NCBI GenBank assembly: GCA_900540735.1 | Contig: UQHB01000062.1 | Span: forward strand, 1 to 8,705 | Origin: an uncultured Megasphaera sp. | GTDB lineage: Bacteria; Bacillota; Negativicutes; Veillonellales; Megasphaeraceae | Direction: 5' to 3' | DNA: 8,705 nt | Shown here: one piece after another, positions 1 to 5,560 of the stretch | Layout of the letters: each line of letters starts with the position of its first letter | Numbering within the stretch: position 1 is the first letter of the stretch | Made by a program: the position numbers and the translations under genes | Notes under the pieces: generated by a model | What the model was told of the DNA's origin: nothing | Databases searched by the model: none | The model's input: the letters and a program-made list of their open reading frames with translations, nothing else

Positions 1-39
1 TTTGAGGTATTTGTACATGAATTACAGGTGTCGCACTAA
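1..39 (+). CDS. Possible C-terminal tail of an IS30-like transposase (partial)
   Basis: Frame 1 of the plus strand is open from the window edge and reads FEVFVHELQVSH before a TAA at 37-39. An (F/Y)EVF-type ending is common at the C-terminus of DDE transposases, and the GTGTCGCACT at 28-37 resembles, from memory, terminal sequences of IS30-family elements. Only 12 residues are visible, so this is weak evidence. If correct, an insertion sequence lies to the left of the window with its right end near 50-60, and it would explain why the adjacent TonB receptor lacks its barrel. Confidence 0.3.
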   Translation, partial: FEVFVHELQVSH

Positions 40-78
40 AAGTTGCAATTCATCAAGTTAATATTGAGTGACTATTAC

Positions 79-125
79 ATGGATGCTAACCTGTATATTA
101 CGGGTGGCATCCATTTTGTTTTTTG
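79..125 (+). terminator. Terminator-like hairpin with U-rich tail
   Basis: ATGGATGC at 79-86 pairs with GCATCCAT at 107-114. An inner stem, ACCTGTA 89-95 with TACGGGT 99-105 (one G-U pair), closes on a TAT loop. TTTTGTTTTTTG follows directly on the plus strand, so the orientation fits a rho-independent terminator for a transcript entering from the left. On the minus strand the same hairpin has no U tract. It overlaps the last codons of the truncated receptor frame. Confidence 0.5.
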
Positions 126-614
126 TTGAGGATGTCGATAACACCACCGACAGCGTCAGGGCCGTATTTTGCTGTTGCCGCGCCACGGATGATTTCAATA
201 TGGTCGATGTTTTCCGCGCCAATACGCGTAGCTTCGTCGCTATTACCCATGAATTTCGATTCACTACCCATAACGGGCTGGCCATCGATGAGCATCAGGG
301 TATGACGAGGATCGGCCCCACGGATTGCGATACCTACGCGACCCATAGCGTCGACTGTACGAGTGACGCCTGTTTCCGAGAAAATGACGTCTTCCAGTGA
401 TTTAGCTTGTTTTTTCGCAATGTCTTCTTGCGTAATGACTGTCGTGCTTTGACTTTCCCATTTCGCTTCTTCTTTGGCGCGATTGGCTTCGACGACAACG
501 TCTTTTGTAGTTACACTATTGTCCCCCCCCCTGTGTATCTTCGGCGAATACAGGCATAGCAATCCATGATAAGACAAATGCTACGAGCATAGCATAATGC
601 TTCTTGTGCTTCAT
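98..614 (-). pseudogene. TonB-dependent receptor, plug only; frameshifted at a G tract and lacking the barrel
   Basis: The true start is the ATG at 614, preceded by GGAAGGGAG. It gives a signal peptide (MKHKKHYAMLVAFVLSWIAMPVFA) followed by EDTQ, then a tract of nine G (C on the plus strand, 523-531). With nine G the frame stops after about 32 codons. With eight G it continues into a TonB-box-like KDVVVEA and a whole plug domain, including IRGADPRHTLMLIDGQPV, IDHIEIIRGAATAKYGPDAVGG and DILNKK. The frame then stops at 98, where the roughly 500-600-residue outer-membrane barrel should begin. A family member would import a siderophore, cobalamin or similar ligand; no substrate can be assigned. 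The 577 ATG that opens the plug frame has no ribosome site and no signal peptide. The gene is therefore both frame-shifted and 3'-truncated. The tract may be a phase switch, but loss of the barrel means this copy cannot make a working receptor. Confidence 0.85.
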
Positions 615-646
615 AATCAGGCTCCCTTCCGTAAATAAACGTTGTG

Positions 647-688
647 GTTACAGCAGCTTCTGTGGGAAAATTCACATAGCACTGTAAC
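647..688 (-). promoter_or_regulatory. Stem-loop in the receptor mRNA leader
   Basis: Three stacked helices can form in the 5' untranslated region: GTTACAG/CTGTAAC (7 bp, 647-653 with 682-688), GCT/AGC (3 bp) and TGTG/CACA (4 bp), with an AATTTTCC loop. It ends about 33 bases before the start codon. It matches no riboswitch class I know. It could stabilise the transcript or serve as a regulatory target. Confidence 0.35.
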
Positions 689-730
689 AAATCCTATAAA
701 TGAATGTTAATTTCAATACGAATCTACTAT

Positions 731-777
731 ATCATATTGATGTCAATCCATTTATGCAAATTAATTAGTATATACTA
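731..777 (-). promoter_or_regulatory. Promoter of the TonB receptor with adjacent palindrome
   Basis: On the minus strand there is TTGCAT (754-759), a 17-bp spacer and TATGAT (731-736), giving a leader of about 110 nt. Seven bases upstream of the -35 lies the perfect 12-bp palindrome TAGTATATACTA (766-777), a possible operator. An iron or metal repressor would be usual for this receptor class, but the palindrome is not a recognisable Fur box. Confidence 0.5.
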
Positions 778-859
778 TTTTTAATGGCACAACCAGACCA
801 TAAAATGGCAATAATAAGGGTTAATAAAAAATCAAGATTTCTTTCTAAGACATACACAA

Positions 860-887
860 AAAAGACACTTGCCACATAGCAAGTGTC
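860..887 (-). terminator. Rho-independent terminator of the MFS gene
   Basis: GACACTTGC (864-872) and GCAAGTGTC (879-887) form a perfect 9-bp stem with a 6-base loop. It is followed on the minus strand by TTTTTT and lies 23 bases after the MFS stop codon. A shorter T run on the other side (TTTT) could make it weakly bidirectional. Confidence 0.9.
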
Positions 888-909
888 TTTTCGTATATAT
901 TAGCTGATA

Positions 910-2220
910 TTAATTTTCTTCTTTTAAGACTAAGGCTTTGCCCGGTTTTACAAAGGCCCAAGCAACGATAGCGATAATACCGAAGAGGGACGTAAATATG
1001 AAGGCTTGGTTCCAACCGTAGTTAGTAACGAAGAAGGCCGTTACGATAGGGGCGAGGACGCCACCGATGTTGCCCCAAAGGTTCATCCAACCGGAAACGG
1101 AGCCAGTGTATTTACCTCCTAAGGAAATGACTGTAGACCAGCTGGAGCTCATGGAGAAGCCGAGGGCACCGAGGGAGACAGACATCCAGAAGATATTAGC
1201 TTCTGCGCTCGGAGTCTGGGAGGCAATGTAGAGGCCAATAGAAGTGACAGCAACACCAGCCATAGCCGTAAAGGTACGCATGGAGTATTGCCGTTCGCTG
1301 TGTTTACCATTGGCGATTTTATCGGAAATGAAACCAGCGACGAAGACCATTGCCATGAGGGCAATCCACGGGAAGGAAGCCCAAATCCCCATAGATTTCA
1401 AGGCTAAGTGATGAACTTCGGTGAGGTAGAGAGGCAGCCAGGCGAGGAAAACGTACATAATGTAGTCAACGACCATGAATTGGATACCTACAGCCCAGAA
1501 CTGGGGCGAACGAAGGAATTTGCTCCACGGAGCAACTGTTTTCTTCAGTTCGTCAGCACTGCGGCCTTCGTTGATGTGAGTTGCTTCGAGTTCATTGACG
1601 TACGGGCTGTCTGCCGGATTATCACATGCGAATTTGTGCCAAGCCCACGCGAGGATGAAGCCGACAAAACCAAAGATAAGGAAGACTTCGTGCCAACCAA
1701 AAGCAGCCATTAAGGCAACTGTAGCGACTGGGCCAACGACAGGGCCGAAGAAGGTGCCGAGCAAAATAGACGAGCTGGCTTTGCCTTTTTCGTGCTTGTT
1801 AAACCATTTAAAGGTAGCTGCGCCAAGGGACGGGAAGACAGGGCCTTCGCCAAGACCAAAGGCTAAGCGCACAGCAGCAAAGCTGAATTTACCACTAGCT
1901 AAGGCCGTGAGAGCTGTGAAGATAGACCACCAGGTAATAGCAAAGGTGCCAGTCTTGCGCATGCCGAATTTTTCAGCAAGGATTCCACCCGGTACTTGCA
2001 TGAGTGCATATCCAGCGAAGAAACAGGTCTGAATGAAGCCCATATCGATCTTAGTGAAACCGAATTCTTGCATAATGACAGGTGTTGCAACGGATAAATT
2101 GACGCGGTCCATATAGGCTACAAAACTGATTAAAAAGATAAGAAAGGCGATTTTCCATCGGAAACCGCTCATGGCAGAGGCTTGAGATTTTTCTGCCGAT
2201 ACGGATAATACTTTTTCCAT
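910..2220 (-). CDS. MFS transporter, anion:cation symporter (sugar-acid/organic-acid) type
   Basis: A 436-residue, 12-helix inner-membrane carrier. The N-terminal part has the family signature YMDRVNLSVA at residues 36-45, then a G-rich loop (VPGGILAEKFGMRKT, about 76-90) between helices 2 and 3, and RLAFGLGEGPVFPS at 118-131. Asp38, Arg39 and Glu125 have the same 87-residue Asp-to-Glu spacing as Asp46/Arg47/Glu133 of the galactonate carrier DgoT, where the acids carry the protons. H+-coupled import of a sugar acid (galactonate, glucarate, hexuronate) or a similar carboxylate is therefore likely; the substrate cannot be fixed. The ATG at 2220 follows AGGGGG by 10 bases. An upstream in-frame ATG at 2259 would place the ribosome site inside the gene and is rejected. 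The gene stands alone, with its own promoter and terminator and no catabolic genes nearby. Confidence 0.88.
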   Translation of the reverse strand: MEKVLSVSAEKSQASAMSGFRWKIAFLIFLISFVAYMDRVNLSVATPVIMQEFGFTKIDMGFIQTCFFAGYALMQVPGGILAEKFGMRKTGTFAITWWSIFTALTALASGKFSFAAVRLAFGLGEGPVFPSLGAATFKWFNKHEKGKASSSILLGTFFGPVVGPVATVALMAAFGWHEVFLIFGFVGFILAWAWHKFACDNPADSPYVNELEATHINEGRSADELKKTVAPWSKFLRSPQFWAVGIQFMVVDYIMYVFLAWLPLYLTEVHHLALKSMGIWASFPWIALMAMVFVAGFISDKIANGKHSERQYSMRTFTAMAGVAVTSIGLYIASQTPSAEANIFWMSVSLGALGFSMSSSWSTVISLGGKYTGSVSGWMNLWGNIGGVLAPIVTAFFVTNYGWNQAFIFTSLFGIIAIVAWAFVKPGKALVLKEEN

Positions 2221-2244
2221 TTGTATTTTTCCCCCTACATTAAA

Positions 2245-2299
2245 TTGCGTTTTTTGCAAAGCGTGTCCTTATTATGTACGCAAAAAGCATATCTGTCAA
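2245..2299 (-). promoter_or_regulatory. Promoter of the MFS gene
   Basis: TTGACA (2294-2299), a 17-bp spacer and CATAAT (2271-2276) form a near-consensus sigma-A promoter. Transcription would start near 2265. Just downstream, TTGC(N7)GCAA at 2245-2259 is a short inverted repeat between the -10 box and the ribosome site, where a repressor could block transcription. The repressor is not encoded in the window. Confidence 0.75.
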
Positions 2300-2352
2300 T
2301 GGTAAATTTAAGAAATTTTAAGTTAAACGTTATAAGTATAAAGAAAAAGTAT

Positions 2353-2375
2353 GTGAAATCTTTATTTTATTTCAC
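2353..2375. repeat. Inverted repeat GTGAAAT-N9-ATTTCAC
   Basis: A perfect 7-bp inverted repeat in the AT-rich gap between the kinase and the MFS gene, about 54 bp upstream of the MFS -35. It could be a regulator site for the MFS gene. The 9-base AT-rich loop lacks a following T tract, so it is not a good terminator. No convincing terminator was seen for the kinase operon in 2376-2500. Confidence 0.3.
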
Positions 2376-2500
2376 GCCGTCTGTACTTCCTCTTTTTTAA
2401 AGGCCTTAGAAATAAATCGTTTTATATGGCTTTTTAAGGCTTGTTTTTCCTATCTTGCATTAATTTGTCGTAGAATATAGTTGCTTCGTTATAGACGATT

Positions 2501-3622
2501 TTACGACGTTTTTGCTTCGTAAGGCAAGGAGATATAATAAGTCAGGCCTTTGCCGACAGTGCTTTCAGCGCGAATGGTGCCGCCGTGAGCCAAGATGAAC
2601 TGTTTTGCTAAGGGCAGGCCAATGCCGGAGCCGCCGCTTTTGCGGTTACGCGATTTTTCACCGCGATAGAAATACTGGAAGATTTTTTCGACTTCTGCTG
2701 GCGAGAGGCCGTCGCCTGTATCGGCAATAGTCAGGTCAAACCAGTCTTTGCCGTCGTGTGTAGAGTCTGCCGTCGTAATGGTAATACTGCGTTTGGCTGG
2801 AATATAACGAATGGCATTACTGAGGATATTGTAAATGACTTGATTAATTCTGTCTTTGTCAATAAAGAGGGGACGCAAGGATGTATCTAAGTGTAAGTGC
2901 ATGGACAAGTCCTTTTCATCGAGCAAGGGCTGCATCATGCTGACGGCGCGCTCAATGAGAACATTTACATCTTGCGTAGATTTCCGCAATTCTAATTCAT
3001 TGACTTCGGCCAGGGATAAATCACGCAAGTCTTGGACGAGGCGATTAAGGCGGAGGATTTCGTCTTCTAAGGACAGGATGGTCTCTTTATTCAGGGGCAC
3101 GACTTCGTCGAGCATGCCTTCCAGATTACCTTGAATGATGGCCAAGGGTGTGCGCAATTCGTGGGCAATATTGGCGAAGAGCTGGCACCGCAAGGTTTCA
3201 TTCTTTTTTAGCTGCTGCGACATGGTATTAATGGACGACGCGAGCATGCCGATTTCGTCGCGCCGCTGAATATCAACAGACGCACCATATTGGCCATCGC
3301 GGATTTGCTCGGTAATGTCATTGAGCCGCAAAAGAGGGCGCGTAAAATTTTTAGCAAAAATATAGCACACGACCATGTTGATAATAATCATGAAGAGGCC
3401 CACCCAAAGGAGGGATTGGTGGACAGACGTCAAGAAGGTCTTCTCAGGCAGGCCCATCATGGCGTTGTGCATGGCAGCCATAGGGGCTTGATGCATGACA
3501 TAATCGGAAAAGCGCGAGTGCATTTGCTGATTGACAAAGAAGAGCAGAATGCCAATGGTCCCGACAAGGAGCAAAAAGGTCAAAGCCATGAGAGAGTAAA
3601 CGATGCTGTAGTACTTACGCAT
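2501..3622 (-). CDS. Sensor histidine kinase with Met/His-rich extracytoplasmic loop
   Basis: A 373-residue membrane kinase. Helices at about 8-30 and 70-90 flank a loop of only about 40 residues. A HAMP domain (about 90-140) follows, then the H-box FANIAHELRTPL with His154, the N-box NQVIYNILSNA (Asn265, Asn269), DTGDG at 301-305, an F-box FYRG near 318 and GGSGIGLPLAK at 330-340, so all catalytic motifs are present. The loop holds six Met and four His, including Met-His at 34-35, 43-44 and 51-52, a composition seen in copper/silver-binding proteins; metal sensing is inference. The start is the ATG at 3622, inside the regulator's stop region (ATGCGTAA, 8-bp overlap), preceded by a perfect AAGGAGG. 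This implies translational coupling. It phosphorylates the regulator encoded immediately upstream. Confidence 0.92.
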   Translation of the reverse strand: MRKYYSIVYSLMALTFLLLVGTIGILLFFVNQQMHSRFSDYVMHQAPMAAMHNAMMGLPEKTFLTSVHQSLLWVGLFMIIINMVVCYIFAKNFTRPLLRLNDITEQIRDGQYGASVDIQRRDEIGMLASSINTMSQQLKKNETLRCQLFANIAHELRTPLAIIQGNLEGMLDEVVPLNKETILSLEDEILRLNRLVQDLRDLSLAEVNELELRKSTQDVNVLIERAVSMMQPLLDEKDLSMHLHLDTSLRPLFIDKDRINQVIYNILSNAIRYIPAKRSITITTADSTHDGKDWFDLTIADTGDGLSPAEVEKIFQYFYRGEKSRNRKSGGSGIGLPLAKQFILAHGGTIRAESTVGKGLTYYISLPYEAKTS

Positions 3623-4319
3623 GAGTTCCTCCTTGGAATTTATAGCCAATGCCGTAGACCGTCAAGATGTACTGGGGATGCGACGGGTCCCGTTCGAGTT
3701 TTTTCCGTAAATTACGGATGTGCGTATCAATGGTCCGTTCATATCCTTCAAAGACACCATATCCTTCTTGGACTTTTTCGAGGAGCTGCAAGCGGCTGTA
3801 CACGCGCCCTGGCGACGACGCGAGGACATGGAGGACTTTAAATTCTGTCGGTGTCAGCTCAATGGGTGTGTCACCGCGCAGGACGGACACTTTATCTGTA
3901 TCGATAGTTAAATCTTGGACGTGGTACGCGTGGGTTGTTTCAATGACTTTGCCTTGAGTCCGGCGCAGGCACGCGCGGACGCGGGCCACGAGTTCGCGCA
4001 TACTAAAAGGCTTGACGACGTAATCGTCAGCACCCATGGTGAGGCCAATGAGGCGGTCTGTTTCGCTATCTTTGGCAGAGAGGAAAATAATAGGAATGTC
4101 GTTGTCTTTGCGCACGCAGCGGCATACTTCAAAGCCATCCATAACGGGCATCATCAAGTCAAGGACCATAATATCCGGCTGGACGTTGCACAGTGTTTGC
4201 AAAGCTTCTTTACCGTTCGTCGCCGTAAAGACTGTGAATTGTTCTTGTTCAAAATAAGGGACTAAGAGTTGTATTAATTTTTCATCATCATCGACGAGTA
4301 AGATTGTATTTCGTTCCAT
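3615..4319 (-). CDS. OmpR/PhoB-family response regulator
   Basis: A 234-residue cytoplasmic two-domain regulator. The receiver (1-120) has the acidic pocket Asp10-Asp11-Asp12, the phospho-acceptor Asp54 (MVLDLMMP), Ser81 and Lys103 (VVKPF). The winged-helix DNA-binding domain (about 130-230) has LTPTEFKVLHVLASSPGRV, the recognition region RTIDTHIRNLRKKL and the wing YGIGYKF. The ATG at 4319 follows AAAGGAG at normal spacing. It is the first gene of the operon with the overlapping kinase. OmpR/PhoB proteins bind direct repeats of about 11 bp, and repeats with this period lie in front of the two genes upstream (4492-5022 and 5182-5385), so those are its likely targets. Its own promoter carries no such repeat pair, so simple autoregulation by that site is not supported. 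Confidence 0.95.
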   Translation of the reverse strand: MERNTILLVDDDEKLIQLLVPYFEQEQFTVFTATNGKEALQTLCNVQPDIMVLDLMMPVMDGFEVCRCVRKDNDIPIIFLSAKDSETDRLIGLTMGADDYVVKPFSMRELVARVRACLRRTQGKVIETTHAYHVQDLTIDTDKVSVLRGDTPIELTPTEFKVLHVLASSPGRVYSRLQLLEKVQEGYGVFEGYERTIDTHIRNLRKKLERDPSHPQYILTVYGIGYKFQGGTHA

Positions 4320-4342
4320 TTGTAAAACTCCTTTCTCTTCGT

Positions 4343-4371
4343 ACTATATAGTATTTACTAGGCCTATGCAA
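4343..4371 (-). promoter_or_regulatory. Promoter of the regulator-kinase operon
   Basis: TTGCAT (4366-4371), a 17-bp spacer and TATAGT (4343-4348) on the minus strand. It lies just beyond the terminator of the preceding gene, so the regulatory pair is transcribed separately from the membrane-protein gene. Good -35 and -10 boxes suggest basal expression without an activator. Confidence 0.65.
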
Positions 4372-4381
4372 TAAGAGATAT

Positions 4382-4415
4382 AAAAAACGCACGGCTTATG
4401 GAGGGAGCCGTGCGT
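4382..4415 (-). terminator. Rho-independent terminator after the membrane-protein gene
   Basis: ACGCACGGCT (4387-4396) and AGCCGTGCGT (4406-4415) form a perfect 10-bp GC-rich stem with a 9-base loop. It is followed on the minus strand by a T run. It separates the 4492-5022 gene from the regulator operon. Confidence 0.92.
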
Positions 4416-4491
4416 CTCAAAGGGAGTACCTGAATATGAAGATAAATATATAGAAACATGGAGGACATGTATCCATGGAACTAGCTAGAAA

Positions 4492-5022
4492 TTATTGATG
4501 AGACATGTCGTGGTTCATTTGGCTCATGTCATGATTTATGTGCATTTCCTGCTGCTGTGGGGGAACGTAGCAGCCGAGCTGCGGGTCGAGCATCCCAAAA
4601 ATCATGGCAATGTGGCCTAAAATCAAGAAGATAATGAGCAAAATAGCATGTAATTTCGCTTTGCCCCGTTCGTCTTTCCCTTTACCGATAATGTTCCATT
4701 CCGTAAGGGTAATGCCAAACATAGGAATAACACCGAGAATGTAGCCCCAAACGGCAATTACGTCGATAATGCCTTTCCATTCGACTGTTGGGATAACGTT
4801 TGTCAATAAGTAAATGACAATGCCTAAGTAGTAAATACCGAGCAGTATGCCGAGCCAGCGGTTCCACGCGCGCCACGCGAGGTTTTTGCCTTGCCCGTAA
4901 TAGAGCGTGAAAAATTCTGTCATTACCAAGATTTCAGCAGTTCCCATAGGAATTGCCATAAACATGATGAGGTTCCACGGCTGGTTGGCAGCGATGAGCC
5001 CCATGTAGTTCGTCATAACCAT
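4492..5022 (-). CDS. Four-helix membrane protein with Met/His-rich C-terminal tail (unknown function)
   Basis: I do not recognise a characterised family. The 176-residue product has about four hydrophobic segments (17-40, 54-76, 84-105, 124-145), with Trp- and Met-rich helices including FMAIPM at 21-26. Its hydrophilic tail ends in EMHINHDMSQMNHDMSHQ (159-176), four His and four Met with two copies of NHDMS. Such HxxM/MxxH tails occur in copper- and silver-handling proteins; metal binding is inferred. A single Cys151 (LGCYVPP) follows the last helix. The ATG at 5022 lies 8 bases after AGGAG. The gene has its own promoter with regulator repeats and its own terminator, next to the kinase whose loop has similar Met/His content. 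It could be a metal exporter accessory, a sensor partner or an envelope stress protein. Confidence 0.8.
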   Translation of the reverse strand: MVMTNYMGLIAANQPWNLIMFMAIPMGTAEILVMTEFFTLYYGQGKNLAWRAWNRWLGILLGIYYLGIVIYLLTNVIPTVEWKGIIDVIAVWGYILGVIPMFGITLTEWNIIGKGKDERGKAKLHAILLIIFLILGHIAMIFGMLDPQLGCYVPPQQQEMHINHDMSQMNHDMSHQ

Positions 5023-5067
5023 CTAAATCACTCCTGTCTGTGTATAGTGTAGACCTTGATGATATTC

Positions 5068-5122
5068 ATTATATACAGTACTTTTCAGGGAAATATGAGC
5101 AAAGTATGAAGAAATTATGAAG
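5068..5122 (-). promoter_or_regulatory. Activator-type promoter with three 11-bp repeats (membrane-protein gene)
   Basis: Read on the plus strand, TATGAAG (5116-5122), TATGAAG (5105-5111) and TATGAGC (5094-5100) recur at exactly 11-bp intervals. The last overlaps the weak -35 region (ATATTT). The -10 is a perfect TATAAT (5068-5073). A poor -35 overlapped by direct repeats with helical period is typical of promoters activated by OmpR/PhoB regulators. The same arrangement stands before the secreted-peptide gene. Confidence 0.7.
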
Positions 5123-5132
5123 ATTTTCTTCT

Positions 5133-5158
5133 AAAAAAGGCAGAGCCAAGGCCCTGCC
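5133..5158 (-). terminator. Rho-independent terminator after the secreted-peptide gene
   Basis: GGCAGAGC (5139-5146) and GCCCTGCC (5151-5158) form an 8-bp stem with one G-U pair and a CAAG loop. It is followed on the minus strand by TTTTTT. It lies about 24 bases after the stop codon of the 5182-5385 gene. Confidence 0.9.
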
Positions 5159-5181
5159 TCTTCGGAATGAGTCGAAAAAAC

Positions 5182-5385
5182 TTATTTCTGTGCCTGGCCG
5201 TTATTGTAGTAGCCGCAATGGTAGCCGTTGTTACCATTTTGAGCATAGTAGCCGCAGCCTTGTTGCGGACCTGGGCAATAATACTGGCCATTCTGTGCTT
5301 GCGGAGCCGGTGTCGTATCGGAAGCAGCGAAAGCGACAGAAGCAACAGCCATAACAGCAAATCCTAAGACAGCAATTTTTTTCAA
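5182..5385 (-). CDS. Small secreted Cys/Tyr/Gly-rich peptide (unknown function)
   Basis: A 67-residue product with a clear signal peptide (MKKIAVLGFAVMAVASVAFA, cut likely after Ala20), leaving a mature peptide of about 47 residues. A Pro/Ala/Gln linker leads into a Tyr-, Gly-, Asn- and Gln-rich segment with three Cys (37, 44, 57) in the contexts YYCPG, GCGYY and HCGYY, and one His (56). The aromatic-flanked Cys motifs suggest metal binding or disulfide formation in the periplasm, but no family is recognised. The start is TTG at 5385, 9 bases after a perfect AGGAGG; no suitable ATG is nearby. It has its own terminator and a promoter with regulator repeats matching those of the membrane-protein gene, so it is a likely member of the same response. 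Confidence 0.82.
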   Translation of the reverse strand: MKKIAVLGFAVMAVASVAFAASDTTPAPQAQNGQYYCPGPQQGCGYYAQNGNNGYHCGYYNNGQAQK

Positions 5386-5420
5386 ATACCAATTCCTCCT
5401 AACCTGTGAAAAGGTAGTCT

Positions 5421-5442
5421 GTCCGAATCAAGTCTTTCGGAC
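5421..5442 (-). promoter_or_regulatory. Stem-loop at the 5' end of the secreted-peptide mRNA
   Basis: GTCCGAA (5421-5427) and TTCGGAC (5436-5442) form a perfect 7-bp stem with an 8-base loop. Given the -10 at 5449-5454, transcription should begin near the base of this stem. Such 5'-terminal hairpins often protect abundant small-protein mRNAs from decay. Confidence 0.45.
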
Positions 5443-5448
5443 AAGTAT

Positions 5449-5503
5449 ATTGTATCAAGTACTTGTAAAGAAAGAGTGTGCAGAGTATGAAGAAATGATG
5501 AAG
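5449..5503 (-). promoter_or_regulatory. Activator-type promoter with 11-bp repeats (secreted-peptide gene)
   Basis: Read on the plus strand, GATGAAG (5497-5503) and TATGAAG (5486-5492) lie 11 bp apart, with a degenerate third unit (AGTGTGC, 5475-5481). The -10 is TACAAT (5449-5454). The distance from the outer repeat edge to the -10 is 49 bp, identical to the promoter at 5068-5122, and both have AAGTACT just upstream of the -10. The shared layout points to one activator, most likely the regulator at 3615-4319. Confidence 0.68.
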
Positions 5504-5508
5504 AATAA

Positions 5509-5546
5509 AAAACACGACATGTTTCACGTGAAACATGTCGTGTTTT
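5509..5546 (-). terminator. Terminator of the pan operon: 38-bp perfect palindrome
   Basis: An uninterrupted palindrome, symmetric about 5527/5528, begins 15 bases after the panD stop and gives a T-rich tail on the minus strand. As RNA it folds into a long perfect stem with the AC/GT centre as loop. It ends the BASS-panC-panD transcript before the secreted-peptide promoter. Its core is a parS site, listed separately. Confidence 0.85.
5520..5535. promoter_or_regulatory. parS: Chromosomal parS site (ParB binding)
   Basis: TGTTTCACGTGAAACA is the 16-bp palindromic parS consensus known from Bacillus and most bacteria with ParABS/Spo0J. There is no mismatch. ParB clamps load at parS and spread, recruiting SMC and organising the origin region. 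parS sites are normally origin-proximal, so this locus probably is too. Here the site is embedded in the panD terminator palindrome and lies 16 bp from the regulator repeats of the secreted-peptide promoter. Confidence 0.88.
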
Positions 5547-5560
5547 CGTTTATCTAGGGG

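Noticed and set aside
98..577. Receptor start at the ATG at 577, giving an N-terminus MSYHGLLCLYSP
   Set aside because: It has no ribosome binding site, and its first residues come from the signal-peptide region read in the wrong frame. The ATG at 614 has a strong ribosome site and a textbook signal peptide.
3290..3841. 183-residue plus-strand frame
   Set aside because: It lies antisense to the kinase and regulator genes, whose motifs are complete, and has no ribosome site or recognisable domain.
4430..4445. Single TATGAAG near the end of the membrane-protein transcription unit
   Set aside because: It is an isolated copy without an 11-bp partner and lies upstream of a terminator rather than of a promoter -35, so it is not counted as a regulator site.
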